A DNA stretch of 64,000 nt from Arthrospira sp. PCC 9108 (lineage in GTDB: Bacteria > Cyanobacteriota > Cyanobacteriia > Cyanobacteriales > Microcoleaceae): assembly GCA_016745315.1 (NCBI GenBank), contig CP066886.1, forward strand, positions 1,891,501 through 1,955,500, given 5' to 3'. Position numbers and translations under genes: made by a program. Positions 45,469 through 55,297 of this stretch are shown here, in pieces (within the stretch, counting starts at the first letter, position 1; every line of letters begins with the position of its first letter). The notes under the pieces were generated by a model. The model searched no databases and was not told the origin of the DNA. It saw only the letters and a program-made list of their open reading frames with translations.

Positions 45469-45918
45469 ATGGAACACATTGCCAACATTCTGCCCAAGCT
45501 GATTCCCCATACCATCACCGCCCAAAATAGCCTTTTATATCCCGTGGTGGAAAATGCGATCGCCTCTTCTCAAATCCGCCTTGATAGGTTGCCCTACGCC
45601 GTGCGCTGGCACATTCCCGCTCACAAATATTCACAGGCTCAAGGCTTTATCCAACAACTGACCCAACCCGCCGGCGGCTACAACACCACCCTTTCCCATG
45701 GCAATTGGCTCAATCCCAGGGAGAAAAATTGGGTGGGGGAACCTATCGTTTTGGTGAAATCTTACATGACGGCGGCGATGTTGCAGCGACACCTCGGCGC
45801 GATGGTGCGGGGTTCCTACCGCATGGGTCGCACACTGGGAGAAGAGGCGATCGCTCTGGAAATTATCACCAATAATACCATGCTGATCATCCCCACAGAC
45901 CGTCGGATCTCCCCTTGA
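45469..45918 (+). CDS. conserved hypothetical protein
   Basis: 149 aa, MEHIANILPKLIPHTITAQN start. Segments RLPYAVRWHIPAHKYSQAQ and NWLNPREKNWVGEPIVLVKSY suggest a compact soluble domain. No signal or membrane segment and no family is recognised. Confidence 0.5.
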   Translation: MEHIANILPKLIPHTITAQNSLLYPVVENAIASSQIRLDRLPYAVRWHIPAHKYSQAQGFIQQLTQPAGGYNTTLSHGNWLNPREKNWVGEPIVLVKSYMTAAMLQRHLGAMVRGSYRMGRTLGEEAIALEIITNNTMLIIPTDRRISP

Positions 45919-45950
45919 CTCCAGAGCGCTGTACCCCATCATTCTCCTGA

Positions 45951-45996
45951 AGCCCGCACCTATCCTAACCGGTGGGTGTCGGGAATATGTCATCGT
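45951..45996 (+). mobile_element. right-end remnant of an IS200/IS605-type element
   Basis: GAAGCCCGCACCTATCC...GGTGGGTGTCGGG and a TCAT cleavage-like end make the typical hairpin. No tnpA or tnpB is near. A similar remnant is at 17813-17862. Confidence 0.5.
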
Positions 45997-46056
45997 ATGC
46001 CAATTTTTCGATAAGATGAGAACTATAGACCGACAGTGAAACCGGAAGCAGAGACC

Positions 46057-46530
46057 ATGGCTAAAACCGTTGCCGATGTAATGACCCCTAATCCCCTTGT
46101 GATTAGTCCTGATGCGCCCTTAACTGATGCGATCGCCCTACTAGCCCAGAACCGAATTGGGGGGCTTCCCGTGATGGATAACACGGGTAAATTGGTGGGC
46201 TTTATCTCGGAAACTGATATTATCTGGCAGCAAAGTGGCGTGACCCCACCAGCCTACATCACTATTCTCGACAGTGTGATTTATCTCGAAAATCCCTCTC
46301 GCTACGAAAAGGAATTACACAAAGCCCTCGGTCAAACCGTGGGAGACGTAATGAGTAACGGACCCATGATCACCATTAAACCAGATTGCTCTCTGTCAGA
46401 AGCAGCCCGGTTGATGAACCAAAAACAAGTGCATCGCCTGCCAGTTTTGGATGGGTCCAAAAAATTAATCGGTATTTTGACCTGTGGGGATATTATCCGA
46501 GTCATGGCTATAGGTACTGATGACGACTGA
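46057..46530 (+). CDS. CBS-domain pair protein
   Basis: 157 aa from ATG 46057 (GTG 46036 possible). Two CBS motifs: VADVMTPNPLVISPDAPL...LPVMDNTGKLVGFISETDI and VGDVMSNGPMITI...LPVLDGSKKLIGILTCGDI (shown in parts). CBS pairs bind adenosine nucleotides. With no effector domain, it is a stand-alone energy-sensing module whose partner is unknown. Confidence 0.88.
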   Translation: MAKTVADVMTPNPLVISPDAPLTDAIALLAQNRIGGLPVMDNTGKLVGFISETDIIWQQSGVTPPAYITILDSVIYLENPSRYEKELHKALGQTVGDVMSNGPMITIKPDCSLSEAARLMNQKQVHRLPVLDGSKKLIGILTCGDIIRVMAIGTDDD

Positions 46531-46769
46531 AGCCCATCGGTTTCCCCAGTTGTTGTTAGTTTTTTGATACATTTACGCGGCATTTTTCCGGTTCCGGATA
46601 ATGCAACGATAGCACCATTACCTGTTAAGGTAATGGAGGCGGTATCCCGCAAAGCTTTTAGAAAGATGATCCAAAAGCACTGTTTAGCTTGGTAGTCTTA
46701 GACCTGATTTTTCGCTTCACCTTGGCAACCATGTTGGAAGTCTCGAAGATGAGCACAAAAAATTAGGCT

Positions 46770-46880
46770 GTTTTATGGGATGGTCAGGGATGCGACCCAA
46801 TCAACCAAGGGGTTGAAGTTCTCACCGTCGGGAGTTATTTCGCGCATTTGGGCTCTATTTCATACCCGAACGTCTCGCAC
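46770..46880 (-). mobile_element. group II intron 5'-end remnant
   Basis: Minus strand from 46880: GTGCGAGACGTTCGGG, TATGAAATAGAGCCC, then AACTTCAACCCCTTGGTTGA and CCTGACCATCCC, following the intact introns for about 110 nt. No other intron part nearby. The rest of 46531-47049 shows no gene. Confidence 0.75.
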
Positions 46881-47049
46881 CATTGGTATGGTAGCGCATC
46901 GCCCTAATTGGTGGTTCAACTAATCTGCGATTAAATTAAGCTCTCATCGCAGAATAAGATGGGAATAGTCCTTAAAGGTTAGTTCTCCCCCTAGGGTGAG
47001 AGTAGCCCCGGACCTTAACCGACAGCAACTGCTTAACTGTTTAACCAAA

Positions 47050-47712
47050 ATGACTATTACTCCAGAGTCCATTGTGCAACAACTGAGTTCGGAAAATCTT
47101 GGCGATCGCTTACGGGGGGTTAACCAAATCCGTCAACTCGAAAAAAGTATCGGCTTTGAATTACTGCAAAGGGCGATCGCTGACTCAGATACCCGAGTCC
47201 GATATGCAGCAGTTAGCCAAATGGCCAGCCTCGGACACCAAGATCGCGACCTCTCTTTAAACCTATTGCGCGATTGTCTGCTTAACGATCCAGAACCTGA
47301 TGTCCAAGCAGCCGCCGCCGATTCCATCGGGGCTTTGAAACTCACAGAAGCCTTTGAAGACCTCCATCAGGTTTACCATAATACCTCCGAATGGTTGGTG
47401 CAATTGAGCATTATTGCCGCTTTAGGAGAATTGGGAGATCCGCGCGGTCTTGAACTCCTCGAACATGGCCTGATTCATGGCAACGAATTGATCCAAACCG
47501 TTGCGATCAGCGCTTTGGGAGAATTAGGCGATCGTCAAGCCATACCCCTATTAATATCCCGTGCATCAGACCCAGATTGGCAGATCCGCCACCGCATCGC
47601 CCAAGCCTTATCTCGCCTGGGGGGCGAGGAAGTTCAAGAGGTTTTGCAACAATTGGCTACTGATGAAGTCTCCCAAGTCGCCCAAGAAGCACAATCAACA
47701 CACAATTCCTAA
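47050..47712 (+). CDS. nblB: HEAT-repeat protein, NblB-like
   Basis: 220 aa from ATG 47050. HEAT-type helical pairs throughout: DSDTRVRYAAVSQMASLG, DPEPDVQAAAADSIGALK, WLVQLSIIAALGELGDPRG, IQTVAISALGELGDRQA, DWQIRHRIAQALSRLGGEE. Related to phycobilin lyase alpha-subunit repeats; the short form resembles NblB, which detaches bilins or helps phycobilisome breakdown. Assignment to NblB rather than another HEAT protein is moderate. Confidence 0.65.
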   Translation: MTITPESIVQQLSSENLGDRLRGVNQIRQLEKSIGFELLQRAIADSDTRVRYAAVSQMASLGHQDRDLSLNLLRDCLLNDPEPDVQAAAADSIGALKLTEAFEDLHQVYHNTSEWLVQLSIIAALGELGDPRGLELLEHGLIHGNELIQTVAISALGELGDRQAIPLLISRASDPDWQIRHRIAQALSRLGGEEVQEVLQQLATDEVSQVAQEAQSTHNS

Positions 47713-47838
47713 AATCTGGGTTTATCAGACGGTGCAATTTCTGGTAGCGTAAATATAAAGTACGAGCCGAAAAGGCTGATCTCGGCTAATCTATCGTTAT
47801 TTGTACTTACGCTTATCCTTTTTGCTTGGGAGAAAAAA

Positions 47839-48030
47839 ATGTTAACACTTCTGTTTCAAGTGCTTTTGGCGGCTTTGGTGATTGTGTCCTTCCTCATGAT
47901 TGTCGCGGTTCCTGTGGCTTATGCTTCTCCTCAAAATTGGAGTCAGTCTAAGCCCCTCATTTTTATCGGTTCTGGCCTGTGGGCGGTGCTGGTGATTTTA
48001 GTAGGAGTTTTTAACTACTTAGTTGTTTAG
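47839..48030 (+). CDS. psbZ: photosystem II protein PsbZ
   Basis: 63 aa, two membrane helices (LLFQVLLAALVIVSFLMIV and IFIGSGLWAVLVILVGVFNY) joined by AYASPQNWSQSK, the PsbZ signature. It stabilises the CP43 side of photosystem II in thylakoids. Confidence 0.95.
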   Translation: MLTLLFQVLLAALVIVSFLMIVAVPVAYASPQNWSQSKPLIFIGSGLWAVLVILVGVFNYLVV

Positions 48031-48139
48031 CCCCCTCGGCTATTGACAATTAACTTAGTAGAGGTCAGAGGAATGGGGAAATCTTCCACCCCAAACCTCT
48101 ATCCTCAAATACTCAACAGATAATTTAGACTATTTTATT

Positions 48140-48745
48140 ATGACGGTTTTTGAAGGTACTTTTACTCAGCTTGAGTCCGTAAAGTTGGCGATCGTAATTG
48201 GTCGGTTTAACGATTTGATTACCACTAAACTACTAGAAGGGTGTCAAGATTGTTTAAAGCGACATGGGGTAAATCCTGACCCCCACGGGACTCAGGTTGA
48301 TTATATTTGGGTTCCTGGTAGTTTTGAAATTCCCATGGTGGCTAATCAATTAGCCCTCAGCGGTCGCTATGATGCCATCATTTGTCTGGGGGCGGTCATT
48401 CGCGGACACACTCCCCATTTTGATTATGTGGCGGCGGAAGTGTCTAAAGGAATTGCGGCTTCTGCTTTCCAAACTGGCGTACCTGTGATATTTGGTATCT
48501 TAACTACTGATTCCATGCAACAGGCTTTGGAACGTGCCGGAATTAAAAGCAACAAGGGTTGGGATTATGCTATGAATGCCATGGAAATGGTAAGCCTAAT
48601 GCGACAAATGCGCCATCAAGGACGCTCAGGGCCTTATTTACCTAATACTATTGGCGCAACATCAACTCCGGTTTTATCAGCCGGTGTTGATACGGATGAA
48701 TCCTCGGAATTGTCCACAGAATCCGGCGATCGCTCTAATCCATAA
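48140..48745 (+). CDS. ribH: 6,7-dimethyl-8-ribityllumazine synthase
   Basis: 201 aa. IVIGRFNDLITTKLLEG, WVPGSFEIPMVANQLA, CLGAVIRGHTPHFDYV (active-site His) and GILTTDSMQQALERAG are diagnostic. It makes the riboflavin precursor lumazine in the cytoplasm. A Ser/Thr-rich tail of about 30 residues extends beyond the family core. Confidence 0.96.
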   Translation: MTVFEGTFTQLESVKLAIVIGRFNDLITTKLLEGCQDCLKRHGVNPDPHGTQVDYIWVPGSFEIPMVANQLALSGRYDAIICLGAVIRGHTPHFDYVAAEVSKGIAASAFQTGVPVIFGILTTDSMQQALERAGIKSNKGWDYAMNAMEMVSLMRQMRHQGRSGPYLPNTIGATSTPVLSAGVDTDESSELSTESGDRSNP

Positions 48746-48821
48746 CAACCTAAATCAGATAATTAGGTAATTTCCCAATATTTAAGCTGTCAATTATCGG
48801 GTATTTGCGGGATGAGTTACC

Positions 48822-49487
48822 ATGAAAATTAAACAGGCGATCGACCTCCATAAATTCTTGACTTTTCTAGTCGTCCTGGGGTTGATGGTGGCATATAATA
48901 ACTTTACCATCGGCCCCTGGGTTTATCTCGCTCTCCACGGAACCTATGGGATTTTGTGGTTGTTAAAAAGCCGTATTTATCCAGATAAACAGTGGGAAGA
49001 AGAGGTGACTTGGTGGAAGGGAGTGGCGGTGTTTACCTTTTTAATATCATATTGGGTGGCTCCATTTCTATTAGTTAGTAGTTACTCAGAACCACCCCCT
49101 ATATTGATTTCTGCCGCCATTTCTATTAACCTATTGGGCGTATTTTTGCACTACACCAGTGATGCTCAAAAATACTACACCTTAAAATATAAATCCGGAT
49201 TAATTACGGAGGGATTTTTTGCCCGTTCTCGTAATATTAATTATGGGGGAGAAATTCTGATTTATCTCAGTTTTGCGATGTTAGCACAACATTGGCTACC
49301 GTTTGTGATTCTGGCATCATTTGCGATCGCTATTTTTATCCCCAATATGCTCAAAAAAGATAAATCCCTCTCCCGCTACCCGGAATTTGAACAATATCGC
49401 CAAAATTCTGGGCTACTCTTACCCAAATTATGGGGAAAAATCCCCGACTCTAACCCTAGTGCGATCGCCCCAAATAATGATGGATGA
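48822..49487 (+). CDS. membrane methyltransferase/reductase, ICMT/DUF1295-like
   Basis: 221 aa, about six membrane helices. KSGLITEGFFARSRNINYGGEILIYLSF and SLSRYPEFEQYRQN are the C-terminal pattern shared by isoprenylcysteine methyltransferase-like and steroid-reductase-like proteins (RN-NY-GE and the E-Y motif). Substrate cannot be told. Confidence 0.65.
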   Translation: MKIKQAIDLHKFLTFLVVLGLMVAYNNFTIGPWVYLALHGTYGILWLLKSRIYPDKQWEEEVTWWKGVAVFTFLISYWVAPFLLVSSYSEPPPILISAAISINLLGVFLHYTSDAQKYYTLKYKSGLITEGFFARSRNINYGGEILIYLSFAMLAQHWLPFVILASFAIAIFIPNMLKKDKSLSRYPEFEQYRQNSGLLLPKLWGKIPDSNPSAIAPNNDG

Positions 49488-49637
49488 TTCCCTGAATTTA
49501 ATCAGACTGTTAAAAATAGTAAAGATATAGGGATAAAACAGACATATTGGGGGACAATGTGTTTAGGGAATACCACCAGAGGTAGTCCCGGATACCGTTT
49601 AGTTATTTACCCGATTAATTGGGTAGGGGGTTATAAT

Positions 49638-49874
49638 ATGGTACAAGCTGTTATTCATAGTACCGTCAAATATTCCATTAAAGTCATTCAAGACGAGGCG
49701 CGTAACCTGGTAGAAAAAGGATTAATCGATCGCCATCAACCAATTTACACCATGTGCCAGTATATCCCAGCCCGTGAGTGGGATTGGGTCGAGTGTGAAT
49801 TAGAACAAAATGATTTTTTGCTCAGAGATAGGGTCATTGACCTCTTAGGTCGTGAGGATTGGAAGGAAGACTAG
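49638..49874 (+). CDS. DUF4327 family protein
   Basis: 78 aa from ATG 49638. HSTVKYSIKVIQDEARNLVEKGLIDRHQPIY and CQYIPAREW are typical of this small cyanobacterial family (shown in parts). Function unknown. Confidence 0.72.
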   Translation: MVQAVIHSTVKYSIKVIQDEARNLVEKGLIDRHQPIYTMCQYIPAREWDWVECELEQNDFLLRDRVIDLLGREDWKED

Positions 49875-49963
49875 ATTGATAAATAGGCATATTAGCGTGA
49901 ATGTTCGCGTCAGCTTGATTAGGGCGCTGGCTAATTGCGCCCTGGTGACTGCTATTTGTGTAT

Positions 49964-50227
49964 TTAGGGCTCCGTCAGAGAATCATTATTATTCTTGAAT
50001 GGGGACGGTGGGCGATCGCTACTCCAAGCCCACCAAGCACAACCACATTGACAGTGATAAAATTCTTGCCACTTGCGGCGGTTATTATCCCCATATACAG
50101 GCGATCGGCGATTAATCCACACCTGTTGAGCTTCTAAACTGCTGGCCGAACATTGGGGACAGCAAAACTCGAAGGCGTGAACAGCATCACTGGTCCAGTT
50201 AGGCGGTGTTAGCTGAAAAGCATCCAT
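49964..50227 (-). CDS. small zinc-ribbon-like protein
   Basis: 87 aa from ATG 50227 (MDAFQLTPPNWT). Two Cys pairs, CCPQCSASS and YHCQCGCAWWAW, suggest zinc binding. Basic middle (NRRSPVYGDNNRRKWQEF). Conserved-looking but of unknown role. Confidence 0.6.
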   Translation of the reverse strand: MDAFQLTPPNWTSDAVHAFEFCCPQCSASSLEAQQVWINRRSPVYGDNNRRKWQEFYHCQCGCAWWAWSSDRPPSPFKNNNDSLTEP

Positions 50228-50534
50228 TTTAATCAGACTTTTTGCCCTATTGTAGATTGTATTTGGCTGCCGCAACATACCTAATTCATATATATTTGTG
50301 TTTCAACCGGATTTGGTGCAAGATTCGTAGTAACCAAAATCCTCAGTATCCATTTATCATCTGGTGATAACTTAGCCCAGAGGTGTACATCCACCCCTTG
50401 ATAAGTTATGGCATATTTAGATTTGAGGCGAAATTGGAGCCGATGGTTTCCGGGCAACCCCCCAACCCATCAATCACTATAGTTGTGGGTGCAGCTTCTC
50501 CAATTATTCAGTTTCCGCACTTAGGGAAAGATTT

Positions 50535-51968
50535 ATGAATCCACTGCTGAATTTAATTTCCCTACTGGGAATTGCTGGTTTGTGCTTTATTGCTTGGTTA
50601 ACTTCCGAAAACAAGCGCGTCATCCCCTGGAATGTGATCATTTGGGGAATAGGCTTACAAATGGTTATTGGACTCATTGTATTTGTCTTAGGTAGCCAAT
50701 TAGTCGAGGGACTCAGCACCCTGCTTAACTCAATTTTGGACGCTTCCGAAGCTGGGGCGCGATTCTTATTTGGTGGACCACAATCAATTTTGGTAGCTGA
50801 CCCAGACTTTCGCGCTGGTCCGGGTCCCGCTGGACGTTGGATTGCTAGGGCTGTGGGAACTCCCTATGTCGCAGTCCCAGGCGATCGCATTGGCCCCGAT
50901 AATCTTAACCCCGGTTTTGCCTATGTTCTAGCATTTCGCGCCCTTCCTCAAGTCATTTTCTTTGCCGGTTTGGTCAGCTTATTATATCGACTGAATATCA
51001 TTCAGCCAGTCGTGCAAATTTTCGCCAAAATATTTCAGAAAACCATGGGAATTAGTGGCGCTGAATCCCTATCCGGTGCCGCTAATATTTTTGTTGGTAT
51101 TGAATCGGCGATCGCTGTTAAACCCTATTTATTAGACATGACCCGCAGCGAACTATGTGCCATTCTCGCCAGTTGTTTCGGGTCGATCGCTTCCTCCGTT
51201 TTAGCATTATATGCCGGATTTCTCAGGCCGACTTTTCCCAACATCACCGGACACCTAGTTTCTGCCTCCTTAATGACAATTCCCGCCTGCTTTGTCATTG
51301 CCAAAATTCTAGTACCAGAAACTGGTCAACCCAAAACTATGGGCAAAGTTCCCGAAGAACCAAAAACCGATAAAGCCAGCCTTCCTAACCCTATGGATAG
51401 CTTAATCGGTGGTGCTTTAGATGGCGTGAAAATGGCAGTAGGAATAGCCGCCGCCTTGATTGCCATTTTGGGAATGGTGGCGTTAGTTAATTTGGTCTTT
51501 CAGACTTTGGCAGGATTGTCCGACAGTAATTTTTTCCTCCTTAGTTGGATAGGTAATATATTTCAGGTCATTACCCTACAAAACATTTTGGGAGCCTTAT
51601 TTTTACCTCTCACCTTTTTAACGGGTGTCTCCCTAGAATGGCAAGAACTCTGGCAGTCTTCCCTGTTAATTGGCAGAAGGCTTTTGGAAACTAATATACC
51701 CCCCTATCAAGCCCTCGCTCAACTTAATGCTAACGGCGAAATTAGCAACCGCGCCATGTTAATTGTTAGCTATGTTTTGTGCGGATTTACTCATTTTGCC
51801 TCCTATGGAATTTTCGTCGGTGGTTTATCTTCCTTGATTCCCAGCCGACGTTCTGAAGTCGCGTCTTTAGGGTTTACTGCCTTATGGGCGGGTACTTTAG
51901 CAACTTTAATGACAGGCTGTATGGCGGGATTATTTGACTTTGGAAATCCGGCTATTTTTGGCAAGTAA
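50535..51968 (+). CDS. concentrative nucleoside transporter, NupC/CNT family
   Basis: 477 aa, at least ten membrane helices. Diagnostic: FGSQ-like FVLGSQLVEG, NPGFAYVLAFRALPQVIFFAGL, GISGAESLSGAANIFVGIESA, SFGSIASSVLALYAGF-like and GFTHFASYGIFVGGLSSLIPSRR. Family members import nucleosides with Na+ or H+. A roughly 55-residue insertion (FGGPQSILVADPDFRAGPG onward) lies between the first helices, as in other cyanobacterial members. Confidence 0.88.
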   Translation: MNPLLNLISLLGIAGLCFIAWLTSENKRVIPWNVIIWGIGLQMVIGLIVFVLGSQLVEGLSTLLNSILDASEAGARFLFGGPQSILVADPDFRAGPGPAGRWIARAVGTPYVAVPGDRIGPDNLNPGFAYVLAFRALPQVIFFAGLVSLLYRLNIIQPVVQIFAKIFQKTMGISGAESLSGAANIFVGIESAIAVKPYLLDMTRSELCAILASCFGSIASSVLALYAGFLRPTFPNITGHLVSASLMTIPACFVIAKILVPETGQPKTMGKVPEEPKTDKASLPNPMDSLIGGALDGVKMAVGIAAALIAILGMVALVNLVFQTLAGLSDSNFFLLSWIGNIFQVITLQNILGALFLPLTFLTGVSLEWQELWQSSLLIGRRLLETNIPPYQALAQLNANGEISNRAMLIVSYVLCGFTHFASYGIFVGGLSSLIPSRRSEVASLGFTALWAGTLATLMTGCMAGLFDFGNPAIFGK

Positions 51969-52006
51969 TTAAATGGATTAATTCGGGCTTATTTTGAGGA
52001 GGAATT

Positions 52007-52654
52007 ATGCAACCAAAACGCCTGAAAATTATAGGCTTGGGACTCATCACTGCTTTACTTTTACTCGTGTTCGGTAATATGGATCGCCTACCATTTACCA
52101 ACATACCAGCAGAATCGGCGATCGCTCAACAGACTACTCCGACACCCACTCCGACACCCACCCCAGAACCTGCACCACCGCCGCCGGAACCCACAAATTC
52201 TGTGGAACCATTACCCCTAAGTGGTAGCACTTTTAAGGACCCCCAAGGTCGTTTTGAGGTAGGACTTATCCAGGATTTTAGTGTGGGGTTTGCGGGCAAT
52301 TTTCCCCTGTTTGAGTCCCCAGATGGTAACTTGGCTTATACTGTCGTAGCTAGATATCGTGAAAGCGATCGCGCTTTACCCGAATTAGCGATCGCCCAAA
52401 TTGCGATCGAAATCTTTGAGCGCGGCGAAGGTTTTAAACCCGGAAATTTTCAAACTTTGGGCACCGGAGAAGTGCAAATGCCTTGGACGGGAACCTTAAA
52501 AATCGGTGGCAGAAGCCAACCCATGTCGGGAGCGATTGTTGCCCGTCAAGCTGGTAATCAAATCCTGGTTTTATTGGTTTCTGCTACAGCAGCAGGAACC
52601 CCTAATATAGAGGGTGCTGTCGCGGCTTTGTCCGACACACTACAACCCCTGTAA
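52007..52654 (+). CDS. secreted protein with proline-rich linker
   Basis: 215 aa. N-terminal helix GLGLITALLLLVFGN then a likely cleavage region near SAIAQQ; PTPTPTPTPEPAPPPPEP linker; then a 140-residue domain with FKDPQGRFEVGLIQDF and QAGNQILVLLVSATAAG. No family recognised. It follows the transporter by 38 bp on the same strand. Confidence 0.6.
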   Translation: MQPKRLKIIGLGLITALLLLVFGNMDRLPFTNIPAESAIAQQTTPTPTPTPTPEPAPPPPEPTNSVEPLPLSGSTFKDPQGRFEVGLIQDFSVGFAGNFPLFESPDGNLAYTVVARYRESDRALPELAIAQIAIEIFERGEGFKPGNFQTLGTGEVQMPWTGTLKIGGRSQPMSGAIVARQAGNQILVLLVSATAAGTPNIEGAVAALSDTLQPL

Positions 52655-52656
52655 AA

Positions 52657-54545
52657 GTAATTAATAATTATTAATTGTAGGGGCGGGTTCCGCTGTCAAT
52701 TTTCCATCCCCACCAGGATATTAATAAACCCGCCCCACCGTTTGTTGACCACCATATGGGGTGGTGCGGTGGTGCGTCAGGTGATAATAATTAATTATTA
52801 ATTGTAGGGGCGGGTTCCGCTGTCAATTTTCCATCCCCACCGGGATATTAATAAACCCGCCCCACCGTTTGTTGACCACCATATGGGGTGGTGCGGTGGT
52901 GCGTCAGGTGATAATAATTAATTATTAATTGTAGGGGCGGGTTCCGCTGTCAATTTTCCATCCCCACCGGGATATTAATAAACCCGCCCCACCGTTTGTT
53001 GACCACCATATGGGGTGGTGCGGTGGTGCGTCAGGTGATAATAATTAATTATTAATTGTAGGGGCGGGTTCCGCTGTCAATTTGCCATCCCCACCGGGAT
53101 ATTAATAAACCCGCCCCACCGTGTTGACCACCATATAAAGTGGTGCGGTGGTGCGTCAGGTGATAATAATTAATTATTAATTGTAGGGGCGGGTTCCGCT
53201 GTCAATTTTCCATCCCCACCAGGATATTAATAAACCCGCCCCACCGTGTTGACCACCATATGGGGTGGTGCGGTGGTGCGTCAGGTGATAATAATTAATT
53301 ATTAATTGTAGGGGCGGGTTCCGCTGTCAATTTTCCATCCCCACCGGGATATTAATAAACCCGCCCCACCGTTTCTTGACCACCATATGGGGTGGTGCGG
53401 TGGTGCGTCAGGTGATAATAATTAATTATTAATTGTAGGGGCGGGTTCCGCTGTCAATTTGCCATCCCCACCGGGATATTAATAAACCCGCCCCACCGTG
53501 TTGACCACCATATAAAGTGGTGCGGTGGTGCGTCAGGTGATAATAATTAATTATTAATTGTAGGGGCGGGTTCCGCTGTCAATTTTCCATCCCCACCGGG
53601 ATATTAATAAACCCGCCCCACCGTGTTGACCACCATATGGGGTGGTGCGGTGGTGCGTCAGGTGATAATAATTAATTATTAATTGTAGGGGCGGGTTCCG
53701 CTGTCAATTTTCCATCCCCACCGGGATATTAATAAACCCGCCCCACCGTGTTGACCACCATATGGGGTGGTGCGGTGGTGCGTCAGGTGATAATAATTAA
53801 TTATTAATTGTAGGGGCGGGTTCCGCTGTCAATTTTCCATCCCCACCGGGATATTAATAAACCCGCCCCACCGTGTTGACCACCATATGGGGTGGTGCGG
53901 TGGTGCGTCAGGTGATAATAATTAATTATTAATTGTAGGGGCGGGTTCCGCTGTCAATTTGCCATCCCCACCGGGATATTAATAAACCCGCCCCACCGTG
54001 TTGACCACCATATAAAGTGGTGCGGTGGTGCGTCAGGTGATAATAATTAATTATTAATTGTAGGGGCGGGTTCCGCTGTCAATTTTCCATCCCCACCGGG
54101 ATATTAATAAACCCGCCCCACCGTTTCTTGACCACCATATGGGGTGGTGCGGTGGTGCGTCAGGTGATAATAATTAATTATTAATTGTAGGGGCGGGTTC
54201 CGCTGTCAATTTGCCATCCCCACCGGGATATTAATAAACCCGCCCCACCGTGTTGACCACCATATAAAGTGGTGCGGTGGTGCGTCAGGTGATAATAATT
54301 AATTATTAATTGTAGGGGCGGGTTCCGCTGTCAATTTTCCATCCCCACCGGGATATTAATAAACCCGCCCCACCGTTTGTTGACCACCATATGGGGTGGT
54401 GCGGTGGTGCGTCAGGTGATAATAATTAATTATTAATTGTAGGGGCGGGTTCCGCTGTCAATTTTCCATCCCCACCGGGATATTAATAAACCCGCCCCAC
54501 CGTTTGTTGACCACCATATGGGGTGGTGCGGTGGTGCGTCAGATG
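52657..54545. repeat. tandem array of 15 units, 125 or 127 bp
   Basis: GTAGGGGCGGGTTCCGCTGT begins at 52677, 52804, 52931, 53058, 53183, 53308, 53435, 53560, 53685, 53810, 53935, 54060, 54187, 54312 and 54439. Steps are 127 where the unit has CCGTTTGTTGACC or CCGTTTCTTGACC and 125 where it has CCGTGTTGACC. Each unit has a GGGGCGGGTT/AACCCGCCCC stem, an ACCACCATAT...GGTGGTGCGG stem and a TAATTAATTATTAATTG spacer. Variants (CATATAAAG against CATATGGGG) recur in blocks, pointing to segmental duplication. No gene lies here. Confidence 0.95.
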
Positions 54546-54635
54546 AACAAAATTTGCCGTTGACCCGATAAATTATTCCTCTGACGCACCCTACGAGGGT
54601 GATAATAATCAATTATTAATTATTAATTGTTAACT

Positions 54636-55214
54636 ATGAATCCTGATAAAGAAATTCGTCATCTATTAGATTTAATGCCAGCCTCCGGTCGCATGATGGC
54701 TAGACTAAAAAGTAATCCTCGACAGTCTACTGTGATTGAATATGAATTTCCCCTTCCTTGGAAAACTACCAGACCGATTTTGATTAATTTTGACCTGTGG
54801 GAACAGCTATCAAGACCACAGCGAGATTTATTGTTGTTGCGGACTGTTAGCTGGGTTACTAATGTGCAATGGTTTAAACCTGACCTGAATCAAGCCATTG
54901 TGGTGGCGGGAATAGTCGGAACTGGGATACAATTTATACAGCAGGATGCTGTTGGTGTTCTCCTGGCCGGAGGATTAGCTGCTGTAGGTTTGCGTAGGCT
55001 CTGGCAGGCTAATCAACGCTCTGAGATGGAATTAGAAGCTGATGATCTCGCTATTAGGGTAGCTGGGCGACGGGGTTATGAGGAAGCGATCGCAGCAGCC
55101 GCTTTAGCAGAGGCGATCGAAGTTGTGGCTAAAATTGAGGGTCGCCGAGGATTGAGTTTTATGGAATTAGTCCGCTGTCAGCACCTCAAGGCGATCGCCA
55201 ACTCTTCTAAGTAA
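54636..55214 (+). CDS. DUF3318 family membrane protein
   Basis: 192 aa from ATG 54636. EIRHLLDLMPASGRMMARLK, LINFDLWEQLSRPQRDLLLLR and the membrane segment AIVVAGIVGTGIQFIQQDAVGVLLAGGLAAVG (shown in part) followed by ELEADDLAIRVAGRRGY fit DUF3318 of cyanobacteria. Unknown function. Confidence 0.75.
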   Translation: MNPDKEIRHLLDLMPASGRMMARLKSNPRQSTVIEYEFPLPWKTTRPILINFDLWEQLSRPQRDLLLLRTVSWVTNVQWFKPDLNQAIVVAGIVGTGIQFIQQDAVGVLLAGGLAAVGLRRLWQANQRSEMELEADDLAIRVAGRRGYEEAIAAAALAEAIEVVAKIEGRRGLSFMELVRCQHLKAIANSSK

Positions 55215-55297
55215 GCGCCATAATTGATACGATCGCACCATTCGCCAAGCTTGAATAGCCTAACTTACCAGAGGGGAGAATCAACTCCCCTATATTT

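Noticed and set aside
52657..54545. CRISPR array
   Set aside because: Units are 125/127 bp and uniform throughout, with no unique spacers, no 25-40 bp repeats and no cas genes nearby.
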